Positions 28,101-40,100 of a stretch of DNA of 64,000 nucleotides are shown piece after piece (within the stretch, counting starts at the first letter, position 1; every line of letters begins with the position of its first letter). Below the pieces are notes generated by a model. It worked only from the letters and a program-made list of their open reading frames with translations. It ran no database searches and was not told the origin of the DNA. Origin of the DNA: Lepisosteus oculatus. Its lineage: Eukaryota; Chordata; Actinopteri; Semionotiformes; Lepisosteidae. The translations under genes and the position numbers were made by a program. The stretch spans positions 21,449,501 to 21,513,500 of the forward strand of contig NC_090698.1 in assembly GCF_040954835.1 (NCBI RefSeq), written 5' to 3'.

Positions 28101-31100
28101 TCAAACAGCAGACACATGGTGACGTACAACATTAGTTTACATTTGCCTGCTCCTTTCTTTTAAGTGCATGACTTCAGACTAATCACTCATCCTCATGTCT
28201 CTGTGCATCACTGTTGGGAATGTTCTCTGCATGTGTTGTGTGGAGTGTTCCATTTCTTGGTTTATGGGTGTAAAAGTCAGGGCTTGGTTGTGCACTGTTC
28301 ACTCAGTTTACTGTTGCAGGATGCTCCCCTCTCTGACTGTACGGAAACTATTGACGGGCTCGATCACACAGAGCAGGCAAATAGCCCTGCTAAGTCTATT
28401 AGAAAGGTACTTACTGCCTTGTCACTAAACCTTAACCCTTCACTGTTTTCCTCTTTCTGACCTGGTCTCTGTTTTAGTCCTTAACCCTGTATTGTTCTCC
28501 ATTGCCCTACTGAAGATAGAAATTAAGGGGTTTGGGTATTATAATTCAACTGTTGAAATTAAGGAGTCTTCATTAAACATACTTAAATAATATTTGTCTT
28601 AAATTAGATTAGAATTATTTGTTATTCCATTTGAATAACAAATTCAAATTCCTGAACACTGTAATGCACAGTATAATTTTTCATTAATTTGTCCCAAAAG
28701 ATGTTTCCCTTGAAATATGTTTGATAATTAATCTTATTCCAAAGTAGGTGGCAACAGATCAGAAAACAAGTAAGCTTAGATTTCGGTGATAAATTATGAC
28801 TTATGTTAAAGTTCTCCTCAGACATTCCTTTTGGGGGGAAAATTTGACTTTTGGTACATTGTGGTGTTGGAATTAAAAAGCTTTGAAAAAAATAAAAACA
28901 CGCCCATTTGGTGTGTTTACCACAATGATTGCAAAGGTAGAGAAGAACAAAGAGCTAAATAGGACAAAATACTCATTAAAAAAATATTTCAGTTGATTAG
29001 AATAGACCGTAGCAGATTCTTCTTTCATTGTTGCTACAAAGAAGCCAACACTAGTTTGCTAATATCTTTGACTTCTTGTTACATCGTTAAAGGAAGACAA
29101 ATAAAGAGAATTTGCCAAATACTTGGTATTTTATTTGGTTGTTAAATTACATTATACATGAGGTTGGAAGATGTTGAGCATTGCTTCACAAGACTTGAGT
29201 CCTGGGTTCAATTCCAGAATAGAGTAGGTGTCCATGTGGTGTTCACATGCTCTACCCATGGTGCTTTAGTTTTCTCAAGGTACTTCAGTTTCTCATCACC
29301 TCCCAGACAAGCAACTTAGGTTTGTCAGGTCTAAATTGTCCAAATAAAGAGTTTGGGGGTGGGGAATCAATAGAAATTCAACACTGGCTATAGGACTAGG
29401 GAGCAGTAGATTGAAATGAGCACAATAGCCCAAATGGCCTCTTCACATCTGAGATTTCTGGTTATGATGAAATCTTACCTTAATCATACTAAATACATAA
29501 CTAAATCACATGTAATACAGTACATTTAATACACAGGAATCATATGTCAGACTTCCAGGAAACTGGATTTGAAGTAGTACAATGTTCAGAGTATTAACCA
29601 CTGCCATATGGTACAGTAGTCTGTTTTTTAAACAAGTGAATAATGCAGCAGTGTGGAGTAGAGGCTAGGGCTTGGGGCCTGCAACAGGGAGGTTGTGGGT
29701 CCAGATCCTGGATGAGGGACAGCTGCCGAGCAAGGTGCTTCATTCAGATGGCACCAACAAAATGTCCCTCTGTATCAATTTAAGTTGCTTTAGATAGAAG
29801 CTTTAATAAAACATATGAATAATAATATGTGAAGATTATGTAAGCCATTGTAAACAACTAATCTATTGTGCATTGAATTTGATTAAATAATATTTAATTA
29901 TGAAGTGAAGTAGCACGTGTCCTGTGAGACTGCTGCATGTCTGTCAAAGAAATCATCTGCTCATAGCCTGTTTTGTGTGAAGATTGACTTGGCTTTGTAG
30001 AACGCATGTAGACAAAGTGGCTTGCAATGAGATTTTCCTTAAATTGTTTAGTGTAATATCTTAATTTAACATAGTTATACATCATTCATCTCTATAACAA
30101 ATTTTTAACTGCAGCAACTTTTTGGGGGTTCTGATTGTAAAAGTATCTTGAAGAGACTCAGTGATAGACCAAAAAGGAGAACTTATATGAGAGACATTAA
30201 ATGAGAGATGCCATCAGAGGCCAGTCTAATTATCCTATTTTGAAGAAGTCCATTCCATGTTTGGAAAAATCCTGCTTAGTTTAACTAAATCTCTTCTTGA
30301 GCTGCTCCTCCTAACACAGTCTTGTGGACTTTGTTCTCTTTGTATCTCGGCAAAACTCAATATAACTAAACCTTATAACCATTAATAAGAAAAACTGTGA
30401 AAGTGGAGCATCTTTTTCTTAACAGGTTCCAGTTACTGATTCTGATTTATTTTTACGTTTGTGCTTTGTAAAATTATTTTATTCAATTGTATATTCTGTA
30501 AAATAACACTTTGCTGTTATTTAGCTTTGCAGGGACATTCAAAGGCAAATGAAACAATATGGAGGCTGATTAAAGAGAATTCAACGAATTCATTCACACA
30601 AACAAGGCCAATTCCCTCCTCAAAAATAAAAAATAAATAATATTCACAGGGTTAGAGCCATCAAAAAACCTTTGGAAACAGGTGGCCACAGGTAGTTCTT
30701 GGCCTTAAAAGAATAAAAAAAAAACATTGAAGTGGATGTTGTTTAATTGCTGGGCTGTGGATTTTGAAAATTGGAACTGCTGCCAGAAAGTTTTTGACCT
30801 TTTAAAAAAAATTATTTGTGGTGATGCAGTTTGGATGCTGAGAGGTACAACAAGTGTTAAACCGGAATTGAAGACCTGTTATAAAAATTAACAACAATGT
30901 GATACTCATATGCAGTATTGTTTTATATGCTGCAATCGTTAACATAAAATACTAAATGGGGATTACATTTCTTTTAATTTTTTATATTTATTATTCATTT
31001 TTTGTAGTTTTCAAACATACCTTTTCTTTCCAATGGGCTAAATAGATCCTTAGACTTGAGTATTTAAAAACTTTAATATCAGCACTCATCAGAATACTTG

Positions 31101-34100
31101 ACTGCAGTGTAAAAAAAAAAGTTTCATGTACACTGTCAGGGCTCAAGGGTTTAGGGAGTTTGACCGAAGGTGTTTTGGGAACATCACATGTTATAAAAAA
31201 CAGCCAGATGTTAGATTTAAAACATTTATAGAACCTAACATAGAACTTTGATGACTGTGGAGTGTGTGATCTCATTCTTACCTGAGATCAGAGGTATCTT
31301 GGATGAGGTGGGGTAGGAAAGTCTCTTTATGGTTTTTCAGAATGCTTCCCAGTACTTTTCCAATTTATGAAAATGCGAAAAAGCTCTCTTTTAGACATTC
31401 TTAAAAACTTCACTGCACTACGATTAATAATAAATGTTAGTAATGAGATATTTTTAGCAACAAGAAAACAGTGACTTAGAGTCTCCTCGTGTGTTTTTGA
31501 GTACAAGTTTCAGGAGTACGAAAATGCTCAGTGTTATGAAAATATTGAAATATCTGTTAACAGAGAAACCAACCTACACCAATCTAGAAGAATCGACTTG
31601 ACATGTTCAACTGCAAATGTGCGTGTACTCTTCATTCACAGTATATTAAGTGATTTTTTTTAATTCGCTTTATAGGAATAATTCCACAACAGGTATGACT
31701 AGTCCAGACTAATTTAAAGTTTGGATTCAGTTTTAGTGTCAAATAGAGACAAGGTATTCAATTTAAAAGGACATAATAAAGTGAAAATAAAAATGTAGAG
31801 GCCTGTCGTCAGGATGTATTCTGTATTTTTGTTTCAGGGAGAACTGGTGACGGCCTCTAAAGCCATCATTGAGAAGGAGTACCAGCCACGAGTGATAATG
31901 AGCACCACTGGACCAAACCCATTCAACAAGCTGACTGACCAGGAGTTGGAAGAGTACCGCAAGGAGGTGGAGCGCAAACAGAAAGGCCCTGAAGGTAAGG
32001 TGTCCCATGAGGCCTCATTCTTGTCATTAACCTTTGCTAGCATCATGGGAGTGATGCAGTGGAAACGAAACAGAAAGGGTAGTATTGTTTGCAGAAGTGT
32101 CAGTGTATGCCTTAGAGAAGTTGATTAATGCCAAGGTTATGTATTGGATGCAGGCTGAAAACAAAATCATATATGGCAAAAAGGAACCCAGGAATAAAAA
32201 GGCAGAAGTGGAAATAATCCCCACAGCCAGTGAATCCAGTTGGAACAGCTGCTATAGCATGGCTTTGTCTTGGAACTGTTTATCTAAAAATATGAATTTC
32301 CATGGCTTTTTAAACATACTGTTTCACCCAGCAAGGTAGAAAGAAAATAATGCCTTTTTGTGTTTTCAAATAAGTTTTCATTTGTTGACCGTTTATTTCA
32401 CACAAGCTATATTAGCTTAATCTCTCATATTACTTTTCCATCAAAATGCCTTATTCCTGGAAGTAATGGGAGAAACATTAATCCCGGTAAGAAGAGATTT
32501 TATGAAACAGAAAAAAAAATGGAATTTTCCATGTATTTGAAACAATTTTTAGTGAAAATCTGCTTTTCAGAAATAATGACACTCAAAAAAAAAAAGTTCA
32601 TTCAAATGAATTCTTTAATCATAACAGGTACTGACACTGAAATGATTTTAATGTAGCTGTTGAACTATGGATAAAGTTCACCCATTTTATCTTTCACACT
32701 GGAAACTATTCAAGTCATTGCCTTATAATGGGAGGTGAAGGTTTTTGATAATATTATGGAAGGTGGTCCATCTGCACCCCTGCTCCTGTGGTGTAATGGG
32801 GTGATGCAAGAATATGCCTCTTCATGTGTGATATATACTGGATGTCCAGCAGTCCCGTCTCATGTTTTCTCCTCGCGCAGGGCAAGAAGCAGATAGAAAC
32901 TGTTACATTGCATTCAGTACAGGGGGAAGAGGCCCAAGCTACAGAATGCACTAGCCAGCAAGAACTGCCCTCCTCAAACCTCCCAGTTGGGTCTGAGGTG
33001 CCTCTTGATATTGAAAAGAGAGAAGAGTTTCCCGTCTTTCACCCACCAAGCCTGAGCCAGGATCCTGGGCTGGAGGGGTTGGCGCTAGGCCCTGGGGCTG
33101 CCAAGACACCTGCAGTAGAGGAAATGGACTCGGTGGAATCACCGCACAGGGAATTTCACTTTGCGGTCCTCAGAGCCCTCAGCTCGAACACTGACCTTTT
33201 GAATGAGGCTTCAGGTACTTCTGAGCCCCCTCTGTCTTGCATTCGGGGATTTCTCAGATGAAATGCCCGGCTGTTTTCCCCTCCCCTCACTTGCGTCTTC
33301 TAAAATAATCTGACCCTGGCCTGGCTTTTGATTCCACCCTGGGTCCTCTTGGTGATTGATTCATCTGGGAAATCTTAACGGTGATTTTTAAAGGTGATGG
33401 TACGATCAGAGCAAATAATAAAAAGAAAATAATACAAAATTATACTGGCTGGACAATCCCTCTAATAATACCGATCATGGTCTTGTGGGGCTTGTGGAGC
33501 TATACTAATATTGTCTTTTTATTAATTTCTCATTTTCCAGATAACCCATAACTAGCTTTATTGGGTGGTGGTAAAGAGTGTAGCATGTGCATCTAGCTTG
33601 ATTCTCTTTGGTGTCAGAGTCCTCTAATCGGTGTTTACCTGGACCTATGTGATGTTTCAGGCTTGCTTTCATATTTGTTTGGATGAATAAAAAGCCCAGA
33701 GATTATTGTTTTTGTAAACCAATGACTGAGTTCTGTTTGGGGTTCCCACACATCCTAAAAAACAAATAAAAAAACACCAGAAGGTTTAAGCAGAGTTTCT
33801 GCTTCTTTTGAGATGTGCTTAATTAGTGCAACTTGTGTGTCTCTGTTGTTTGACCTTCTAAGTACAGCGGCTTCCGTTTATTAACTGTAGTGGATGAAGG
33901 AGGCAGCCATATTTAATTTCAGCTTGGAAAAATGGTTGAACTCAGCTGTATGCAAAATCGGCTAGACAAAATAAAGTGGAGATTTGGCTGCCATACTCTG
34001 AGGCTTCTGGTAATGGCTGTCAGTTCTTCCCTCAGTCAGCATTTGAAATTGAAGTATAATAAAGAGAGTGTTGAGGATTAGATTATTATAGAAGGTGAAG

Positions 34101-37100
34101 GCAAGGTCACCACAGACATCCTGAATAAATCACTGAAAATTAACTGTGAGGAATTGTGGGAACCCTGAGCACTGATATACAGTATTAATGGAATTTGTCA
34201 CACAAGTGATGCACAACTCCAGTTTCGGAGGTGCACTGAATCTTATTTTCAACTTTTAGCAACTAAATAGAACTTCACTTTCTGTTGATCTTAAACAGTT
34301 CATATTTTTACTGATATAAATACAGTTGCAAGAATTAATTGTGCAGGTCTCATCATCAGCTACTGGAAACATTTGGTGGAGGTTATTGCTGCTAAAGGAG
34401 GTTCTACCAGTTACTAAATACAAGCGTTCACATACTTTTTCCAGCCTGGACTGTGACTGCTTAAAAGATGTGTTCAATATTGACAAGAAGAAGTACAATT
34501 GTTTGTGTGTTATTAGTTTAAGCAGATTGTTTGACTATTTTTGTAACTTAGTTGAAGATCAGACCACATTTTTATGAGTAATTAATGCAGAAATCCAGGT
34601 AATTCCAGAGGGTTCACAAAGTTTTCCTTGCAACTGTACATCAATTCTTTGAAGCTATCCAGGAAATCTGGAAGATTATAGCACTTAAGGACCGGATGTG
34701 TGCATCATCTCACCACAACGTGAACGCCGGACAAAACGGTTTTGCTTTGTTTTGTGATGAGCTTCTCGATTGTGTGTCTTAGACCAGTCACAGCAGGAGG
34801 CTGTGGAGGAAGTGAAAGATCAGAGCCCTGCTGTTTGCACCCCAACCCGCACTCCTCCAAGCACTCCTATCAGGGCAGAGGAAGGTACGTTGCCTCCACT
34901 TTGATCGGTCCACCGTGGAGTTTGATTAATGGAATATAACAGGAATGCAGTGTATATTTCTTTTGAATTTAAAGTGCTTGTTGATTATAATACAATAATA
35001 GATGAAGAGGTGTTTTTAATTAACAGTTTTTGTACTGCTGCTTAATTATTTTTTGTCAGGATTCATCTTTAAAATAAAATAAATATTGTATATTTATTAA
35101 ATTTAGATTCCTATGTTTTGAGAGGCAGTAGCATTAAATTGAAACTGCCACCAACTCAATTGAGTCTCTTTGGGCATTTCTCAATGCCTTAGCTTGTAGA
35201 GATCCAGTGCAATTGACAATGACAGCTTTGACATTGTTGAATGGAACGAGGCTGAACAAGCTCCAAGTATTCAATTAAAAAAAAGACACTTAAGGGAGTT
35301 TGGGTTTTTGTACATTTCTTAATTTTCATTTCACTACCCAAACCTTAATCTGTTTTACTTTTATACCTACAGATTTATTCATACCCCCAGATGAAATGGG
35401 AATAAATACAACATTGCATAACAGAAAGCCTTACAGATTGGATAATGTGTGCTGCTGAAAACAAATTGTCATATTTCTCATAATTAACTTGTGTTCAAAA
35501 CATACATGGGTCACATTTATTAATGCCCCTGTAGTTTGTATACAAATCCTCTTCTGGCATAGATTACACTGACAACACAATTCCTGTGGTGTAAAAAAAA
35601 GGTTCTGGTGCTTGTGAGGAGACATGTTTGACCGTACCTCCAACTAGCATTGCTCTAGGTCCTTCAGACTTAGAAACCAGGTTCTTTGGTTTCTGTTTGT
35701 GAACTACAGTAGCTTTTAGATTTTAAACTACAAATGTGAGAACTGGAGATGGAGGTGGCCAGTCTAGAACTTTTAGTTTGTGTGCGTTTAAGCATTGCTG
35801 TGTTGAATTGGATATATGCTTTGGATTATTTTCCTATGTTGTAATATCCTTTTTCTGCTTCTCAGTAGTAAATTCATGATTCATTCTATCTAATCAAGGG
35901 GTTCAGGACCTATAGGTGTAAAACAACCCCAGAACATAACAGAGCCCTGTTCCTAATATTTCAAAGCTGAAATGTTTAATGCTATTATGATTTCAGAATA
36001 GCATTTTTAAAGATTTTTTTAAGCAAGACACATTATCCAATGTGTAACTGATTCTGTGATATGATGTTCCTAATTCATTGAGGGTATAAATACGTGTGAA
36101 GGGTACTTTATATATATATACTGAGCATCCAAAGAATCATTAGACACTGTATATGTTTGATTTTAGAAAAAGTATGTCAATTTTGCATATTATTTTAAAT
36201 GTTTTTGGAATTCTTTTGATCAATAATTCATAAGAGATCTTCATGCGCCCATGCAACTTTGGCTGTTGCACAAGTATTTAAATCACCTTAGTAGTGAGAC
36301 AGGTGAATGGACACAAGTAATGAGGTGTGTTTGATTGTGATAAAAATAAAAAAAAGTGTAGGAAGGAACCAACATGTCCCGCTAATCAAGATGAGAATGT
36401 AAACCTTTCACAGTTGTAACATTAGTGCATTGCAGGAAGGCAGCCCTGGTGCCAAGTCCTCTTTAGGGACTAATCAAGTTTGTGTACACCACCTTGATGG
36501 ATCATTTCAGAGAGAATAGCACAACAAATGTGGAAACAGAATCAGTTTGAGAGCCCATGTGTGCGGGTGTGGGCAAGAGAGTCTGGTCATGGCAGATTTC
36601 CACTTGTAGTGTTTGATGGGAATCTGACTGCATTGGTCAACATTCCAGGACGACAACTCACATCCTGAAGCTGATTAAGTGTCCTTGGCTTTCTTGCGTG
36701 ATTAGAATGTTAGTGATGCTTTAGATGCCCTACTTTCTAGACTCTACAAAGAAAATAGGAAAGAATCCCTTCATGTCATAGATACACAGATTGTATTGCT
36801 TCCTGTGGTGGTAAGACATGCTGATAGCCTATGACTTTAACAGTAGACAGCTTGTTGATGATCTCTGTCCATGACAAAAGATCTTCAGCATAATGACTAA
36901 TGAGATAATCGAATTAATGAATCTTCCTGTGTCCTGTTTGTTAAAATATCTCTGCATCTGCTACAAAAAAGTCCATTTTTGTGAGGGTAGCATTATGATT
37001 TTTATTGTAGTTGCAAGTGAGGTATATTTTGATGCTCAGTATATACAGTATATATATTCACTACAGTTGATAGGACTATTCAAAATAAAATATAATTTGT

Positions 37101-40100
37101 GACATATAATGTTTCCTTTTAACTGTTTTTGCACTTCAGGGTTTCACACCTCTTTGTCTATATTGTGTTTGGATTACACCTTATACTATGGGATATTGGA
37201 GCTAAATACCTTTTCTGAATAATACAGAGTACTGTATATGTACAATAGCCTAGAATGACCACAGAAATGTGCTTTCTTCTCAGGGAAAAGGATTAGCACG
37301 CTGGCATAATGCACAGAACAAACCGTCTTTGCCCTGTTCCAAGGTTTTCTGCCAGCCCCTCAAAATATTGTTGTATTGCAATGCCATCAGCCATGGCAAG
37401 CCCCACTGTCCTGGACAAAGACAGTTTCTCTAAAGAAGGAAACTTTAAATTGCTGTATTAGATACGTTTCAAGAAGGTGTAATCTAAGCAAGTGTGTTAT
37501 AAGTTACATCACTTGTCTTGTTCTACTTTCCCCATTCACTTCTCCATTTCATTTCTGAGATCTTGTAAGAATGGTATTTCTCCATTCTTTTTATGTATTT
37601 CTTTTTAACACGATGGCTGTGATGACTGCATAGACATGTTTCTACTTGTGCTTTTTTTTCTTCCTGTGCCTGCATTACAAACAGGAGATGGATATGCAAA
37701 AGAGTACCTGTTGCCATAGTAAGTACTGTACAACATCTCATGGCCTTGTTCAGTTCTAACCTCCTCCTGCATGGCTTGATTATCCCGCATTTCTGTGCTT
37801 TAAAATCATTTGCTGGTTTCTTTTTGACTGTATTACTTCTTTTTTTCCTTTTGGGGACAGGTACTATTCCAGACGTCGTCTCATATGAAAACAAAACATT
37901 CGCCCAGCATAGAACGGCTTACAGGCCTTGCTCTTTGTGTAGTGTTACACACACACGCTTGTACACAAAAACACAACATTCTCAGCAACTACACTTTTAT
38001 CCAGTTGCCAAAAGAATCAGAATATAAAGAATTCTTCTATAGACTAATTTTAAAAACAAACTGCAAACCTCCTTCTCTTCATCTTATAAAGTTTAAAACA
38101 CTTCTGAATTTATTGTTGAAGCCGCTGTCAGTATAATAAGGTTTGCATAAGAAAGGAGAAACTGCACCTTCCCTGCTTAAATATCTTATTTGAATTCGGG
38201 GAAAATGACAATATAATACAATTATATAATCTATAATAACTACATTTTTGTGATTTATAGCAGACATTCCTGTGGTATAGCTAAAAGAAAGGTTGCACCT
38301 TTAATATTCATTCACTATTGCAAACAGTGTTTTCAAGAAACACACCCTTTCCTTGAATGATGCAACTCGAAAGAAGGTGTTTGTGTGAGATGACAAATGA
38401 CCTGACCAGTTCATAATAATCTTAGCAACAAAAAGTCTCTTCCTTTAATATTAAGAAATGTTAATCTTTTAACATTTCTTTGAATATTTAAACTACAGTT
38501 AAGAAATTGTTCAGAATTTCTATGTATTATTCAGTATACCTGTATTATAATCATTCTATTTAGAGGTTTAAGATAATGTGTGAAATGTTAAGGGAACCAG
38601 TTGAAGGTATGTGTCTACCTCTTTTTTTAGCATTTTTGTGGCTGTGCTTTATTAATAAAAACTATTGGTGCTTTACTCTTTGGTGCTTTACAGCTTGCAG
38701 GGTTAAAGCTTTGTGTTGCCTTAGCATTATATTGACAACTGCTTCCAATAGTTAGTGCACTTCAAAAGCATTCCCAGTGTCTGGGAATGAAGGTATTGCC
38801 TCTCTCTGAGCAACTATTTTATTGAAGCAGACTTGATGTTCATAACATCCATATTATATTAAAGTAAAATCAGAGGTTTAGCGGCTGTCTGAATCATGGG
38901 TTATGAAATGTAATCTGCTGATATTCAGCATACTGTATCAAAAGCATTAAAAAAACATTTTAAGCTTTAGGGTGCTGTTAAATGTTTCAGGCAGTAAGAT
39001 TTTCAGTACTAGGCAGTCTACATTTCCTTCTTTTCTAAGAAGGGTAAGTAGTATTCTTCAGGAACTCTTATATAAAATGCTTACTGGGAGACAGGATAAC
39101 ACTTGATTTTGGCCGTTGCATGGCTGAGTCCTGACTGCCACCTGTCAGCTTTAAATCTGCGATTCTTCAGTGCCTGCACAAAAGTGATACCATAGTGATA
39201 TGCATACCATAGCCCAGCTGGAACTGAGTGTTGAGGGCATGAATCTTTAGATTTCTGGGTAGAAGCGAGTTATATTTAGGTAGGTTCCTACAGTATATTT
39301 TTACATTATGGATTTTCAAGCAGTTCACTAGTCTGTCAGCTATAAAGTATAGTGTTCATCATGTTGCATAGCAGTTGGAGATTTTACCAAATTTGAATTC
39401 AGAAAAAAATAAGCAAAATAAATTTAATGTTTGTTTTTGTAAAGTTATTTTGAAAGTAATTTTGTAAGGAGTTATTCCTGAAGTGTTTTGAAGAATGACA
39501 CTTTAATAAAACTGGGCTTGAGCTGCTTTTGAAATGTGTGACCTGCCAGAGCTGCTTTTACACTTTTTGTATTGAGCAAACTTTATAAAGGTCTAGAAGA
39601 AATAAATATGAACATTTCCTTTGCCATCTGATGGCACATCATGAGAACTCATGTTTACATTTTACCCAACAAAATGAGATACCATAACCCATAGATAAGG
39701 GGCAGTGGCTAAATGCAGACTTAATCAGAAGGGAAAGTAAGAGAAAGGACTTCAGATTGGTAAAGGGTGTCTGTTGAATCAAAAAAATGAATTATTTGAA
39801 GGCTGTGATAGTGATAGTCACACTATGTGATAATCTATGAAGCACACAGGTTGAAGGGGTACTGTACTAATTCTCTTTAAGCTTGATGAGAAAGTAAGGG
39901 TATGTTTCGCGTTTGTTTTCTTAATAGTTTGTAAATGAGTAATTTACTAATTTAATTGTGTATGAATTGGCACCAACTGAATTAAATAATATTTAGTGTT
40001 AATTATTCAATTAAGACTATTATGTGGGTGTCATAATTGGGAGACATTTTAACGGAACTTAAGAATAGCATTCTTTAGTTTGTGTACTTTATACCAACAG

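Larger units (their letters stand above)
28407..31837 (+). other. add1 intron after the cassette exon, with SINEs
   Basis: Contains two adjacent old tRNA-derived SINEs (29160-29465 and 29645-29823). A further repeat-like stretch near 30170-30420 is too decayed to assign. No exon seen. Confidence 0.7.

Noticed and set aside
30170..30420. Repeat-like text (aagtccattccatgtttgg, aaatctcttcttgagctgc)
   Set aside because: Reminiscent of decayed fish interspersed repeats, but too diverged to assign family or limits by eye.
36100..36120. TA dinucleotide run as a microsatellite
   Set aside because: Only about six units long; better explained as the TA-rich end of the Tc1-like element.
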